DNA from: Sulfuricella denitrificans skB26
GTDB lineage: Bacteria > Pseudomonadota > Gammaproteobacteria > Burkholderiales > Sulfuricellaceae
DNA length: 64,000 nucleotides
Assembly (NCBI RefSeq): GCF_000297055.2
Contig: NC_022357.1
Coordinates: forward strand, 434,001 to 498,000
Reading direction: 5' to 3'
Of the stretch, positions 18,573 to 28,355 are shown in pieces. Below the pieces are notes generated by a model, which made no database searches, was not told the origin of the DNA, and was given only the letters and a program-made list of their open reading frames with translations. The number at the start of each line of letters is the position of its first letter. Within the stretch, counting starts at the first letter, position 1. A program made the position numbers and the translations under genes.

Positions 18573-19010
18573 TTATGCGTGATCCTCCGTTTGCTTTAGA
18601 GAAGGAAGACCCTGCATAATGCTGCCGCGCACAGGACGAGAAAAAAATGTTTTCCTTAATAAGCCGACTGAAAAGCGTTCATTACGATTCCACGGCAAGA
18701 GCGACACACAACGCGCCATCGTGCAGTAGCCAAAAATCAGTTGTGCCCACGTTCCTACAGTAGGTACCCAATAAATTATCTGCAGCGGTTCTGGGAGCGC
18801 AACAAGAAGAAGTATTAAATACCAAAATCGGACCTGAATTGGAAAAGCAGTAATGCTACGCTCACGTATCGTGAAGTGTATTAACTGAAATACAGTGAGG
18901 CCTATGGCGAGGAAAAATCCCATTGGGTATCCAGCAACACCAGCGGTAAGCAAGCACGCGGTCGCAAACCAGTACCACCAGCTGAGATCTTTGTGGTCGA
19001 TCATAAACAT
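18573..19010 (-). CDS. Hypothetical membrane protein
   Basis: A 145-residue protein with about four hydrophobic segments (roughly 12-30, 32-47, 60-80, 88-105) and a cytoplasm-like charged C-terminus. I chose ATG 19010 because a strong AAAGGAGG lies six bases upstream; a longer frame to 19070 has no such support. I do not recognise the family. It follows the cupin gene by 22 bp in the same orientation and may be cotranscribed with it. The function is unknown. Confidence 0.65.
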   Translation of the reverse strand: MFMIDHKDLSWWYWFATACLLTAGVAGYPMGFFLAIGLTVFQLIHFTIRERSITAFPIQVRFWYLILLLVALPEPLQIIYWVPTVGTWAQLIFGYCTMARCVSLLPWNRNERFSVGLLRKTFFSRPVRGSIMQGLPSLKQTEDHA

Positions 19011-19032
19011 AAGAGTCCTCCTTTGGTTTCCA

Positions 19033-19521
19033 TCATATATATGCTGGCACGTTATCCCCCGCCTGAGCACGGTGATACCACCCCTCCAGCGATTCCGCCT
19101 GCACTCCTTCAGCGGGTGCCCAGGGAGCGTAGTTAGCCTCGGTGATCGTCGTATAAGGCCCCTGCTTGACTTCGAATACCACCGTGCCAGCTTTCAGAGA
19201 CGCCACCGCGTGCCAGGTGTTGGCCGGGATTTCCACTGCGGTGACTTCTCCTCCTGCCGCCAGTTCGATCCGTTTCAGCACCTTTCCTCTATCGTCGAAA
19301 GTCAGCAGTGCCACGGCTCCGCTCAATATCAACAGGATTTCCCAGGTTTCCGGCTGCATATGGCGGTGCGGTCTGACGTAGGTGCCGGGTTCCATGGCGA
19401 TGCACAGGCGCTGGACCGGATCGTCGAGCTGGGGGTGCAGGTTGTGGTGCGCCCGCTTGCGCGGCGAGGAGGCGGCCTGGTTGGAGAGGGTGGTGAGCAG
19501 AGTCTGGTCGATGCGTTTCAT
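19033..19521 (-). CDS. WbuC-type cupin protein
   Basis: This 162-residue protein has a cupin barrel with the metal-binding pattern RPHRHMQPETWEILLIL (about residues 50-66) and a second conserved box containing NTWHAV and FEVKQGPY. This is the pattern of the WbuC family, named from O-antigen loci but widespread and of uncertain function. The start ATG overlaps the stop of the upstream lipoate-ligase/DUF116 gene (ATGA), so the two are translationally coupled and likely act together. Confidence 0.8.
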   Translation of the reverse strand: MKRIDQTLLTTLSNQAASSPRKRAHHNLHPQLDDPVQRLCIAMEPGTYVRPHRHMQPETWEILLILSGAVALLTFDDRGKVLKRIELAAGGEVTAVEIPANTWHAVASLKAGTVVFEVKQGPYTTITEANYAPWAPAEGVQAESLEGWYHRAQAGDNVPAYI

Positions 19522-21134
19522 GCGCGCTTTCTGGTTTCGTTCAAAGGGGTCAATGGGATTATGCCCTGCGTCGGCTCGTCTGGCTGTGCTGGTACGTGTT
19601 GCATTACCTTGGCTAGCATGTCGGCATCGAGACTGGCCTCCGCCTGGAACTGGCCGGCGTAGGCCGCTTCTTCCTGCTTCAGCTCGTAGCAGTTGGCACC
19701 GCTGATGTCCATCAGCACTGCCGCCATGCCCGCCTCGCGGAAGGCGTAGTGGCGCTTGATGAAAAACTGGCTGCAGCAGGCGCCGACATAGGCCGCCACG
19801 CCAGCGCTCTTCATCTGGACTAGCGTGGCAGTGAGGTGTTCGTAGTGGGTGATGGTGGTCACCTGCATGTTGCGCTCGCGCGCCAGGCGGTAGGCATCGC
19901 CTACTTCGCATTTGCCACATTCCACGCAGTCGTCCTGATGGCGCCATTTGCACCAGGCCGGCTTGGCGCAGTAGGGCATCAGCATCACGGTAGCCTGCGC
20001 GAGGATGGCGGGGGTGTCGTGCGTGGTTTCGCTGCCTAGCACCATCAGGCTATTGGCCTGGGCCGGACTCAGGCCGAACTCCCGCTGCTGGTCGAGCTTG
20101 GCCAGCGCCAGCCGCAATACCCGGCACAGGTCCTCCGTCGCAAAGCCGAGCAGGTCGCAGGGGAAATCGGCAAAGAAAGCACGGGCCGTCGCTTCCGCCT
20201 CCGTTAGAGGCAGGCCGGCAAGCGTGCACTCCAGGCGCTCTAGCGCATCGGCCGGGTGCAGGTGCACATCGCCGGCGAATAGTATTCGATCAATGCGCTG
20301 CTGCCCCGCATCCGGCCACAGCCGCACTCGCAGTACACCGCCGGCAGTCTTGTGCAGGGCTTCGAGCGCGACATCGCTCGCCTCGCTCCATTCGGTTTCG
20401 CGGTTAGTGTCGTCATTCCCGTGCAAGCGGGAATCCACGGCTTCCATGCCAGCATCCGCAAAGCCCACCCCCAGCGCATCCGTGATCCCAAACCGTAGCG
20501 CCTGCTGCAGCACCGCATCCTCAGGTATTTTTCCGAGCAGATCCTTCAGCGTGATCAGCCGCTGGCGCGCGCTTTCCAGCCCGGTCACGGTCAGCTTCTC
20601 GGTCGGCACGCGCAGTGCTTCCAGCATGGTTTTGATGTCGGCGTCTATCAGCAGTGTCGCCTGCAGCAGCAGCGAATCGCCCGCCGTGGCGATGAAGGCG
20701 GAAGCCAGCTTGCGGCCGTCGATTTCCAGGTCGTTGGGCGCCTTGAAGAGAGCGTGGACACCGAGGTGTGCAAGCCCATCGGCGAGCGCCATACAGAAGC
20801 GAGAAAGAATGTCCTGCAGGCATCCCCATTGTGCCGGACGACGGATGATCAAGCTCAGGCCCAACTGGTTCTCATCGAGGTAAAGCGCCCCACCGCCACT
20901 GGCGCGGCGCACCACCTCGATGCCACGCGTGAGGCAGTAGTCCAGCCGGATCTCACGTTCCAGCGCCTGGTAGCGGCCGATGCTCGCTGCCGGCTGGTTG
21001 CGGTAAAAACGCAGCAGATCAGGGCGGTCGCCGCACGCGTGCAGGGTGAGCCAGTCCCGGTCGAAACCGGCATTCCAACTGGCGCGGTTCAGGCCGTCGT
21101 CGTGGCTAGCTATGATGCTGGAGGGCTGATTCAA
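19518..21134 (-). CDS. Lipoate-protein ligase domain fused to DUF116
   Basis: The 538-residue protein joins two modules. Residues about 1-190 form a lipoate/biotin ligase (LplA-type) catalytic domain with RRASGGGALYLD and the KAPNDLEIDGRKLAS segment. After an LplA-like accessory region (to about 330), a cysteine-rich DUF116 domain follows (about 335-510), with CAKPAWCKW, CVECGKC and GACCSQFF motifs suggesting an iron-sulfur cluster. The ligase part should attach or transfer lipoyl groups; the DUF116 role is unknown. A repeat palindrome (20415-20434) is embedded in the coding sequence and encodes DSRLHGNDD. The gene is coupled to the WbuC-type cupin gene. Confidence 0.8.
   Translation of the reverse strand: MNQPSSIIASHDDGLNRASWNAGFDRDWLTLHACGDRPDLLRFYRNQPAASIGRYQALEREIRLDYCLTRGIEVVRRASGGGALYLDENQLGLSLIIRRPAQWGCLQDILSRFCMALADGLAHLGVHALFKAPNDLEIDGRKLASAFIATAGDSLLLQATLLIDADIKTMLEALRVPTEKLTVTGLESARQRLITLKDLLGKIPEDAVLQQALRFGITDALGVGFADAGMEAVDSRLHGNDDTNRETEWSEASDVALEALHKTAGGVLRVRLWPDAGQQRIDRILFAGDVHLHPADALERLECTLAGLPLTEAEATARAFFADFPCDLLGFATEDLCRVLRLALAKLDQQREFGLSPAQANSLMVLGSETTHDTPAILAQATVMLMPYCAKPAWCKWRHQDDCVECGKCEVGDAYRLARERNMQVTTITHYEHLTATLVQMKSAGVAAYVGACCSQFFIKRHYAFREAGMAAVLMDISGANCYELKQEEAAYAGQFQAEASLDADMLAKVMQHVPAQPDEPTQGIIPLTPLNETRKRA
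20411..20440. repeat. REP-like palindrome inside a coding sequence
   Basis: Arms attcccg (20415-20421) and cgggaat (20428-20434) flank a 6-nt loop. The surrounding bases match the widespread gtcattcccg..cgggaatcca intergenic repeat. Here it lies in frame between the two domains of the lipoate-ligase/DUF116 fusion. Confidence 0.75.
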
Positions 21135-21303
21135 GATGGAAGGCCTGGGGCTATGCGATGGATCAGAGTATAGCAGGAGAGAACGGAGAGCTTTATCGAC
21201 AGACGCAGACAGATATTTGGTGTTTGTGCCGGGGCAGGAATTTGTCGTCGCTTATCGATGCGATGTATATTCCCCAGCAAGAACTTTATTATCGGAAACG
21301 CCC

Positions 21304-21588
21304 ATGAAGACACTGCACATCGCTTCCACCGAAATCGCCCTCGACTTCAACGCCGCCATCAAACTCGCCGCGGTGATCGCCGACAATCTGACCGGCGAAA
21401 ACATGCTGCTGTCGTGGTATGACCGCGACCGCGATCTGGAATCGCCGCGCGGCGTGAGTGAATGTCATGAAGGTTGCCCGGTCAAGGGGTTCTGGGATTA
21501 CGGCCTCAATCATGGCGCGGAACTGGCGGTGAATTTCGATGACGGACGGTTCGTTTTTTGTTTTCAGCCGCTGGGGGAGTTTGAATGA
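21304..21588 (+). CDS. Small conserved protein, AF1514-like
   Basis: A 94-residue acidic soluble protein with SWYDRDRDLESPRGVSECH and the sequence WDYGLNHGAELAVNFDDG near its C-terminus. It resembles the small AF1514-type family of unknown function; I am only moderately sure of the name. It is transcribed divergently from the lipoate-ligase/DUF116 gene. The ATG at 21304 begins the conserved sequence, although its ribosome-binding site is weak. Confidence 0.6.
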   Translation: MKTLHIASTEIALDFNAAIKLAAVIADNLTGENMLLSWYDRDRDLESPRGVSECHEGCPVKGFWDYGLNHGAELAVNFDDGRFVFCFQPLGEFE

Positions 21589-21728
21589 ATCGGTTTTCCG
21601 TCATTTAACTTATCGCCGCTCCGGAAATCTTCGGACAGCCGTGAGCTTCCCACGCAGAAAACATGCGTATCATGCACAACGGCAGGCACAGAGCGGGAGC
21701 ATCTTATGCTGCACTTGAAACCAGGCCA

Positions 21729-23225
21729 CTAACGTTTCCCACCCAGGATCGATCCCAGTACGCCACGGATAATTTGGCGTCCGAGTTGCGAGCCGATGGC
21801 GCGGGCGGCGCTTTTGATGGCGGCTTCGGCGACGCCCTGGCGGCGGCTGCCACCGCCCAGCATGTCGCCGATGCTGTCCAGCCAGCCGCCGCTTGCGGCC
21901 TTTTCGCCTGCGGCCTCGCTAGACGATGTGGCGGGCGAGGTACTCTGTTCGGCCCGCCCTTTCAGTTTTTCATAGGCGGATTCGCGATCCACCTCGGCTT
22001 CGTAGTGGCCGAATAGTACCGATTGTCTGATGATCGCCTGGCGCTGTTCGGGAGTGACGGGGCCAAGCTGGCTGCGCGGAGGAACAATCAGGGCGCGCTC
22101 CACCGGATGCGGGCGGCCTTTTTCATCGAGCAGGGAAACCAGGGCCTCGCCAACACCAAGCTCGGTAATGGCCGCTTCAACATTGAGACCCGGATTGGCG
22201 CGGAAGGTTTCCGCTGCGGCGCGCACGGCTTTCTGGTCACGCGGCGTGAAGGCGCGCAGGGCGTGCTGGATGCGGTTGCCGAGTTGGCCTAGCACTTTGT
22301 CCGGGATGTCGAGCGGGTTCTGGCTGACGAAGAAAACGCCCACCCCTTTGGAGCGGATCAGCCGGACCACTTGTTCGATCTTGTCCTGTAGCGCCTGGGG
22401 TGCGTCGTTGAAGAGCAGGTGGGCTTCATCGAAGAAAAACACCAGCTTGGGTTTGTCCACGTCGCCCACTTCCGGCAGCCTTTCATAGAGTTCCGACAGC
22501 ATCCACAGCAGAAAAGTGGCGTAGATCTTGGGGGATTGCATCAGTCTGTCGGCGGCAAGGATGTTGATCATCCCCTGCCCTTTGGCATCGCACTGCATTA
22601 GGTCGTCGATATTCAGTGCCGGTTCGCCGAACAGCTGCTTGCCGCCTTCGGATTCCATCGTGATCAGACCGCGCTGGATGGCGCCGATGCTGGCAGCGGA
22701 GACATTGCCATACTGGGTGGTGAACTGTTTGGCGTTGTCGCCGACATGCCGCAGCATGGCCTGCAGGTCCTTGAGGTCGAGCAGCAGCAGGCCGTTGTCG
22801 TCGGCAATCTTGAACACCAGCGTTAGCACACCAGCCTGGGTGTCGTTGAGATTGAGCATGCGGGCCAGCAGCAGCGGCCCCATTTCGGAGATGGTGGCGC
22901 GTACCGGATGCCCTTGTTCGCCGAACACATCCCAGAATGTGACCGGGCAGCCGGCAAAGGAAAAGTCGGTGAGCCCCAGTTTTGCGATGCGCTCGACGAT
23001 TTTGGGTTTTTCAGTGCCGGGTTGGCTGATGCCCGAAAGGTCGCCCTTGACGTCGGCCATGAACACCGGCACGCCGATGCGGCTGAAATTCTCCGCCATC
23101 ACCTGCAGCGAAACCGTTTTCCCGGTACCGGTGGCGCCAGCGATGAGGCCGTGGCGGCTGGCCAGTTGCGGCAGCAGAAAAAGTTCCTGAGTATCGTTCT
23201 TGGCGATCAGGGATGGGGGGGTCAT
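21729..23225 (-). CDS. HerA-like ATPase (DUF853)
   Basis: This 498-residue P-loop ATPase belongs to the HerA/FtsK-like DUF853 family (E. coli YjgR type). The Walker A motif GATGTGKT is at 30-37 and a Walker B-like segment [14 protein letters not shown] is mid-protein, followed by [27 protein letters not shown] in the sensor region. A linker rich in Ser and Ala precedes a glycine-rich, hydrophobic C-terminus. The cellular function is not established. I chose ATG 23225, which leads directly into the conserved sequence; the 16 residues upstream look like leader DNA. Confidence 0.88.
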   Translation of the reverse strand: MTPPSLIAKNDTQELFLLPQLASRHGLIAGATGTGKTVSLQVMAENFSRIGVPVFMADVKGDLSGISQPGTEKPKIVERIAKLGLTDFSFAGCPVTFWDVFGEQGHPVRATISEMGPLLLARMLNLNDTQAGVLTLVFKIADDNGLLLLDLKDLQAMLRHVGDNAKQFTTQYGNVSAASIGAIQRGLITMESEGGKQLFGEPALNIDDLMQCDAKGQGMINILAADRLMQSPKIYATFLLWMLSELYERLPEVGDVDKPKLVFFFDEAHLLFNDAPQALQDKIEQVVRLIRSKGVGVFFVSQNPLDIPDKVLGQLGNRIQHALRAFTPRDQKAVRAAAETFRANPGLNVEAAITELGVGEALVSLLDEKGRPHPVERALIVPPRSQLGPVTPEQRQAIIRQSVLFGHYEAEVDRESAYEKLKGRAEQSTSPATSSSEAAGEKAASGGWLDSIGDMLGGGSRRQGVAEAAIKSAARAIGSQLGRQIIRGVLGSILGGKR

Positions 23226-23274
23226 GGAAAGGCTCCGGTTTATTTCAGAATTTCTGAAATAGTACCACCCCACC

Positions 23275-26136
23275 TTAATTCAGCAACTCCTCAAACTGCT
23301 CCAGCGGGACTGGCTTGCTGAACAAATATCCCTGAAAGGCATGGCAGCCATGATGATCAAGGAATTCGCGTTGCGCTTCGGTTTCCACCCCTTCGGCAAT
23401 GACGTTCAGCCCTAAAGCCTGTGACATTGCAATAGTGGCGTGCACAATGGCCGCATCGTTGGAGTCAAAAGCGATGTCGCGCACGAAGGATCGGTCGATC
23501 TTGATTTGGTCCAGCGGCAGGCGTTTCAGCTGGGACAGCGAAGAATAGCCCGTACCGAAGTCGTCCATCGAGAAACTCACGCCCAGTTTTTTTATTTCAT
23601 GCATCTTGCCGATGGTGTCCTCGATGTTCTCCAGCACGACACTTTCGGTCAGTTCCAGTTTGAGCTGCGCAGGCGGCGCTCCGCTTTCCAGCAGCACGCG
23701 CTGCACCTGGGCAACGAAGTTGGCCTGATGGAATTGCCTGGCGCTGACGTTCACCGCCACCGTCAGGTCGCGGGTCAGCGCATCGCGTTGCCATGCTTTG
23801 AGCTGCGTGCAGGCGGTTTCCAGCACCCACAAACCGATCGGCACGATCAGTCCGGTTTCTTCGGCCAGCGGAATGAATTGATCAGGGAAAACCAGACCAC
23901 GTTCGGGATGTGCCCAGCGCAACAGCACTTCCGCGCCCAGCGGACGGTGAAGGCGGTCCACCTGGATTTGATAGTACAGACGAAATTGCCGCTTCTCGAG
24001 GGCATGACGCAAATCCGCTTCCAGATCCGCACGCATATCCAATGCTGTTTGCATCTGCGGGTCAAAAAAGCGGATGGCATTGCGCCCTGCCGCCTTGGCC
24101 TGATACATGGCAACGTCAGCATGCTGGAGCAAATCGTCCACGCTCTCCAGATGGCCATGGAACAGACTGATGCCGATACTCGGTGTGGTGTGGCACTCGT
24201 ACTCTTTCAGCGCATAAGGCTGACTTAGCTTGTTGCGAATCTTTTCTGCGACCAGTTCGGTGAGTGTGGCCGCCTCGTCCTGCCGGCTGCTCAGCTCTTC
24301 AAGGACCACCACAAATTCATCGCCGCCCAGCCGGGCCACACTGTCACCTTCGCGCACACAGGTCTGTAACCTGCGCGCCACCTCGATCAACAGCAGGTCG
24401 CCCATGGCATGACCCCGCGTATCATTGATGATCTTGAAATGATCCAGATCCAGAAATAGTAATGCACCATGCCGGCCGCTACGTGCGCTGACTGCCATCG
24501 CCTGCTGCAAACGGTCCATTAACAAGCGACGATTCGGCAGTTGGGTCAGAGGGTCGTAAAAGGCCAGTTGATGAATTTCCTGTTCCGACTGTTTGCGCTG
24601 ACTTATGTCGGTAAACACGGCCACATAATTGGAGACTTGCTGATTGTCATCGTAAACCGCCGTAATGGTCATGGATTTGGGATAGATCTCGCCATTCTTG
24701 CGCTTGTCCCAGACCTCGCCAGACCACTTGCCGGTATCGCGTAATGCTGCCCACATGGCCTGATAGAAAGCCGCATCGTGGCGACCGGACTGCAGGATGC
24801 GCGGGTTTTGCCCGATGACTTCTTCTTTACTGTAGCCGGTAATCTCCTGAAAAGCCGGATTGACGCGCATAATTTTTGCGTCAGAATCGGTGATCAGAAT
24901 AGCTTCCTGGGTTTCGAAGGTAATAGCGGCAATCCGCATCTCCTCTTCGAGATGCTTGCGCTCCGTGATATTTTCATAAATGCCCAACACCCCAAATATC
25001 TCGCTATCAGCCAGCGGCGCTTTGCTGGTATCCAGCCAGATATGCGCGCCACCGGCGTTGTGTTGCTGTTCGATGATGTGAATTTTGGCGGCGTTGTTGC
25101 TCATTACCTCGTGGTCGTCGGCTCGATAGGCTATGGATTCTTCATGCGTCCAGGGCATATCAAAATCGGTTTTTCCGATGATCTCGTTGGGGTGTGCCAA
25201 ACCCGCGTCCCTGGCGAAAATCCGGTTGCATCCGAGGAACACGCTGTTGCTGTCCTTCCAGAATATCGCCTGGGGTACCGTATCCAGAATGAGGTTGAGC
25301 ATGCCCTTGCTTTCGCGTAGCTCCCGGGTCATTTCGGCAGCCATTTGCTGTGCACGTTGCTCTAGTGCGGCATGTGCGGCTTGCAGCTGCGCCAGGGCCA
25401 GCGAGTTTTGTCGCACCATGCGCTGATCAAACAAAGTGGCGAGAATGCCGCCACCAAACCAGAACAGCGAAGTCAGCGACACCAGCATGGCAAGAATATT
25501 CGGCTCGATACGCAACCCACTGGCGAGGCACATGCTGCCGGGTGGAATGATTATTCCCAGCAGGGAGGTGTAGTGCATCCCGGAAATCGCCAAACCCATG
25601 ATCACTGCACCCAATACAAAACGCAGTAACGGGCGTAACTTGATGTGCTCACCCTGATACATCATTAGTAATGCGCCCCATGAAGCGATGATTGCAATGG
25701 CAATGGACAGGGCAAAAGACAATGGGTTGTAACCAATGTCCGGTGACATCTTGAGTGCGGCCATGCCGGTGTAGTGCATCGCGCTGATGCCCGCACCCAT
25801 CACTAGTCCGCTGACTAATATGAGCCTGGTGCTGATGCGGATTTCTCGCAGCACCCTGAAGCCCAACAGGGTAGCGAGAATGACCGGCAGGACGGAAAGG
25901 AGGGTCAGCGTAAGGTCATAAGCAATGGGGATGGGCAGGTGAAACGCCAACATGCCGATAAAGTGCATGGACCAGACTGCCAGGCCCAAGGTAATACTAC
26001 CCGAGACCATCCAGAGTGTTGCCGCACGACCACTGCTCTCACGCATGCGTTGCGCATGGGTAAGCGCGGTGAACGACCCAATCATGGCCACCAGGATGGA
26101 TAAAAATACCAGGGAATAATTCCAGGTAATATGCAT
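23275..26136 (-). CDS. MHYT-PAS-GGDEF-EAL membrane protein
   Basis: The 953-residue protein starts with a seven-helix MHYT sensor (about 1-245) containing the repeated motifs [15 protein letters not shown] and SGMHYTSL, proposed to bind a metal and sense a diatomic gas. Two PAS domains follow (about 275-390 and 395-520), then GGDEF with an intact GGDEF motif, and EAL. The EAL signature reads EVLLRW instead of EALLRW, but the later DDFGTGYSS loop is intact. Both c-di-GMP synthesis and hydrolysis are therefore possible. A gas-sensing role would suit the NO and low-oxygen theme of this window; that is inference. Confidence 0.9.
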   Translation of the reverse strand: MHITWNYSLVFLSILVAMIGSFTALTHAQRMRESSGRAATLWMVSGSITLGLAVWSMHFIGMLAFHLPIPIAYDLTLTLLSVLPVILATLLGFRVLREIRISTRLILVSGLVMGAGISAMHYTGMAALKMSPDIGYNPLSFALSIAIAIIASWGALLMMYQGEHIKLRPLLRFVLGAVIMGLAISGMHYTSLLGIIIPPGSMCLASGLRIEPNILAMLVSLTSLFWFGGGILATLFDQRMVRQNSLALAQLQAAHAALEQRAQQMAAEMTRELRESKGMLNLILDTVPQAIFWKDSNSVFLGCNRIFARDAGLAHPNEIIGKTDFDMPWTHEESIAYRADDHEVMSNNAAKIHIIEQQHNAGGAHIWLDTSKAPLADSEIFGVLGIYENITERKHLEEEMRIAAITFETQEAILITDSDAKIMRVNPAFQEITGYSKEEVIGQNPRILQSGRHDAAFYQAMWAALRDTGKWSGEVWDKRKNGEIYPKSMTITAVYDDNQQVSNYVAVFTDISQRKQSEQEIHQLAFYDPLTQLPNRRLLMDRLQQAMAVSARSGRHGALLFLDLDHFKIINDTRGHAMGDLLLIEVARRLQTCVREGDSVARLGGDEFVVVLEELSSRQDEAATLTELVAEKIRNKLSQPYALKEYECHTTPSIGISLFHGHLESVDDLLQHADVAMYQAKAAGRNAIRFFDPQMQTALDMRADLEADLRHALEKRQFRLYYQIQVDRLHRPLGAEVLLRWAHPERGLVFPDQFIPLAEETGLIVPIGLWVLETACTQLKAWQRDALTRDLTVAVNVSARQFHQANFVAQVQRVLLESGAPPAQLKLELTESVVLENIEDTIGKMHEIKKLGVSFSMDDFGTGYSSLSQLKRLPLDQIKIDRSFVRDIAFDSNDAAIVHATIAMSQALGLNVIAEGVETEAQREFLDHHGCHAFQGYLFSKPVPLEQFEELLN

Positions 26137-26366
26137 TGCTTTAGCCCTGTTAACTGCGGATTAAATCACCCGGCGCAACCCCTGTTTGGCAAGCTCGTGC
26201 CATCGGGATCTTGCATTAACGGTCAGAAATGGGAGGGTAGCCTTATTTTATCCCATTTCCATAGAATGCCTATGGCAGGATAAGGCAAAGCTGGTCCTGC
26301 CGTATATAGGGGAACCCCTGGTTTTCAGGTAACGGCGTGGGAGGCAGAGGCAGTCCAGCCGAAGTG

Positions 26367-27287
26367 TCAGGCCGCATCCTCAGCCGAAGACGCTTGCAGA
26401 TAGCTCTGTTCGATGCCCGGTCGACCATGCCAGTAGCCGTCGCAGGCCTGGTCGGGCATGAGCTTGGTCATCTGCTGGTTGGCCGTTTGGGCGGGGAGGC
26501 GATTGTCCATGACTTCGCGGAACAATCTGAGAATTTTTGCAGTGAAAAATGCCTGCGGGCTGACGCGTACCACATCGACGCCGGTTTCGCGCATCGCATT
26601 GAGTTCGCCGATCAGGTTGTAGACGCTGGCGGACTGGGTTTGGGTGCCGTTCAGGGCGAGGAAGGGCTGGCCTTCACGGGTTTTCAGGGTGAGTCCGTTG
26701 ACGTAGTCCATGCAGCGGAACTGGCAGTCGTCCTTGGGCAGGTTGTGGTGACGGGCGGTAAAGCAGCGCGCCGAGAAGGCCAGCGGCAGACGGCCGTAGG
26801 CGAATACCTCGGTTTCCAATCCGGATGGGCGGTCGCGCAGCATGTGGCCGAGCGCGTCGCGCGACATTTCTACCGGCATGACCCAGCGCTTCGCTCCGAG
26901 TTCAGCCAGCAGGGCCAGCGTTTGCGGGTTGTAGGTATTGATGTGGGGGCCGGCGACGAAGGGGAGCTTGGCGGCTGAGAGCAGATGAACTGCACCCATA
27001 TCGTTGGCTTCCACCATGAATTTGCCGTTACCGGCGATGCGGCGCAGGGTCTTCAGGTCGGATTCCGACTCGATCAGTGCCTGGCTGGAGAGCACCACTT
27101 CTTTACCGGCAGCGGCGAGCTTATCCGCGATTTCAAGCCAGTCTTCGGTGCGCAGGGTGTGGCGGCGCGAACAGACGGTTTCGCCGAGATAGACGGTATC
27201 CACCGGAGAGGCGGCGATTTCGTCGTAGAAACTGAAGGTGGTTTCGCGTTCCCAGTAGTAGAGGATGGGGCCGAGTGCTAGTTTCAT
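26367..27287 (-). CDS. ubiV: Oxygen-independent ubiquinone hydroxylation protein UbiV
   Basis: UbiV is a U32 peptidase-like protein that works with UbiU in O2-independent hydroxylation of ubiquinone precursors under anoxia. The 306-residue protein has the four cysteines expected for the 4Fe-4S cluster: Cys39, Cys175, Cys188 and Cys192 (DDCQFRCMDY). The family signature around GPHINTYN and the TARHH segment are present. It is separated from upstream ubiU by 54 bp that contain a repeat remnant. Neighbouring ubiT was not found in the window. Confidence 0.93.
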   Translation of the reverse strand: MKLALGPILYYWERETTFSFYDEIAASPVDTVYLGETVCSRRHTLRTEDWLEIADKLAAAGKEVVLSSQALIESESDLKTLRRIAGNGKFMVEANDMGAVHLLSAAKLPFVAGPHINTYNPQTLALLAELGAKRWVMPVEMSRDALGHMLRDRPSGLETEVFAYGRLPLAFSARCFTARHHNLPKDDCQFRCMDYVNGLTLKTREGQPFLALNGTQTQSASVYNLIGELNAMRETGVDVVRVSPQAFFTAKILRLFREVMDNRLPAQTANQQMTKLMPDQACDGYWHGRPGIEQSYLQASSAEDAA

Positions 27288-27312
27288 GTTGTATTCTCTT
27301 TAAAATCTTTGC

Positions 27313-27334
27313 TCACCGCGTCCTTTGCGGTTAA
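27313..27334. repeat. Partial copy of the ccgcgtcctctgcggt repeat
   Basis: The sequence caccgcgtcctttgcggtta between ubiU and ubiV is a one-mismatch relative of the repeat arm at 468-486. It is short and has no visible partner arm nearby. Confidence 0.4.
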
Positions 27335-27341
27335 TTGCAGT

Positions 27342-28355
27342 TTATTTCCATGGCCGGTGATACGCGCCCAGGGTGTTCTGCTGTCCTTCGGCGACCTTGT
27401 TCAGTTGCGCCATCCACGCCGGGTTGACGGCATAGCTGTCCGGCGCGCGTTTGGCGGAGTCGATGGCGGAGCGCCATACCTTGGTGACCTGTTCGACATA
27501 GGCGGGGCTGCGTTGGCGGCCTTCGATCTTGATCGCGGCGATGCCCATGGCGATCATCTCCGGTAGCATCTCCAGGGTGTTCAGGCTGGTCGGCTCTTCG
27601 ATGGCGTAGTAGGTTTCGTTATTGACTTCGAAACGGCCCTTGCACAGGGTTGGGTAGCCGGCGTTTTCATCCTTGCCGTAGCGGTCGAGCAGGATGCCGT
27701 TAAGCCGCGATTCCAGGCCGGTGGGAGTTTGTTCCCAGCGTACTGCCTTGGCTGGCGAGCAGACGCCGCAGGTGTTGGGCGATTCGCCGGTGGCATAGGA
27801 AGATAGCGCGCAGCGCCCTTCGACCATGACGCACAGGCCGCCGAAGCCGAACAGTTCGATTTCCACCGGGGTGTTCTTCACCACCTGTTCGACCTGGGCC
27901 AGCGACAGCACGCGCGGGATGACCGCGCGCTGGATGCCGAAGTGTTCGTGGTAGAAGTTGATCGCCTCGTAGTTGGTGGCGGAACCCTGCACCGATAGGT
28001 GCAGGCGCAGATTCGGGTAGTTCTTCGCTGCGTAGCGCATCAGGCCGGGGTCGGCCAGGATGACGGCGTCGATGCCGAGTTCCACTGCGTTATCCACCGC
28101 CGCCTGCCAGCGTTCCCATGTGTCGGACTGCGGGAAGGTGTTGAGCGCAAGCAGCACCTTGGCCCCCTTGGCGTGGGCGTAGCGCACGCCTTCGCGGGCG
28201 CTGGCCTGGTCGAAGTTCAGCCCGGGGAAGGCGCGCGCATTGGTGTTGTCCTTGAAGCCCATGTAGACGCAGTCGGCGCCGTTATCGACTGCGATTTTCA
28301 GGGCGGGCAGGTTGCCTGCTGGGCAGACCAGTTCGAGAGAGGCTTTAGGCGACAT
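27342..28355 (-). CDS. ubiU: Oxygen-independent ubiquinone hydroxylation protein UbiU
   Basis: This 337-residue U32-family protein is the partner of UbiV. It opens with LELVCPAGNLPALKIAVDNGADCVY and has the cluster cysteines Cys175, Cys182, Cys196/Cys199 and Cys238 in the pattern GGLCVMVEGRCALSS...CGVCS...LCKGRF. Together UbiU and UbiV allow ubiquinone synthesis without oxygen, as needed by a denitrifier. Its start overlaps the end of the upstream radical SAM gene by 11 bp, so the three genes are likely one operon. Confidence 0.93.
   Translation of the reverse strand: MSPKASLELVCPAGNLPALKIAVDNGADCVYMGFKDNTNARAFPGLNFDQASAREGVRYAHAKGAKVLLALNTFPQSDTWERWQAAVDNAVELGIDAVILADPGLMRYAAKNYPNLRLHLSVQGSATNYEAINFYHEHFGIQRAVIPRVLSLAQVEQVVKNTPVEIELFGFGGLCVMVEGRCALSSYATGESPNTCGVCSPAKAVRWEQTPTGLESRLNGILLDRYGKDENAGYPTLCKGRFEVNNETYYAIEEPTSLNTLEMLPEMIAMGIAAIKIEGRQRSPAYVEQVTKVWRSAIDSAKRAPDSYAVNPAWMAQLNKVAEGQQNTLGAYHRPWK

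Noticed and set aside
26242-26286. Long inverted repeat upstream of the MHYT-GGDEF-EAL gene (gccttat..ataaggc with ccatag/ctatgg) as a terminator
   Set aside because: It pairs well but has no T-run on either strand, so I did not call a terminator.
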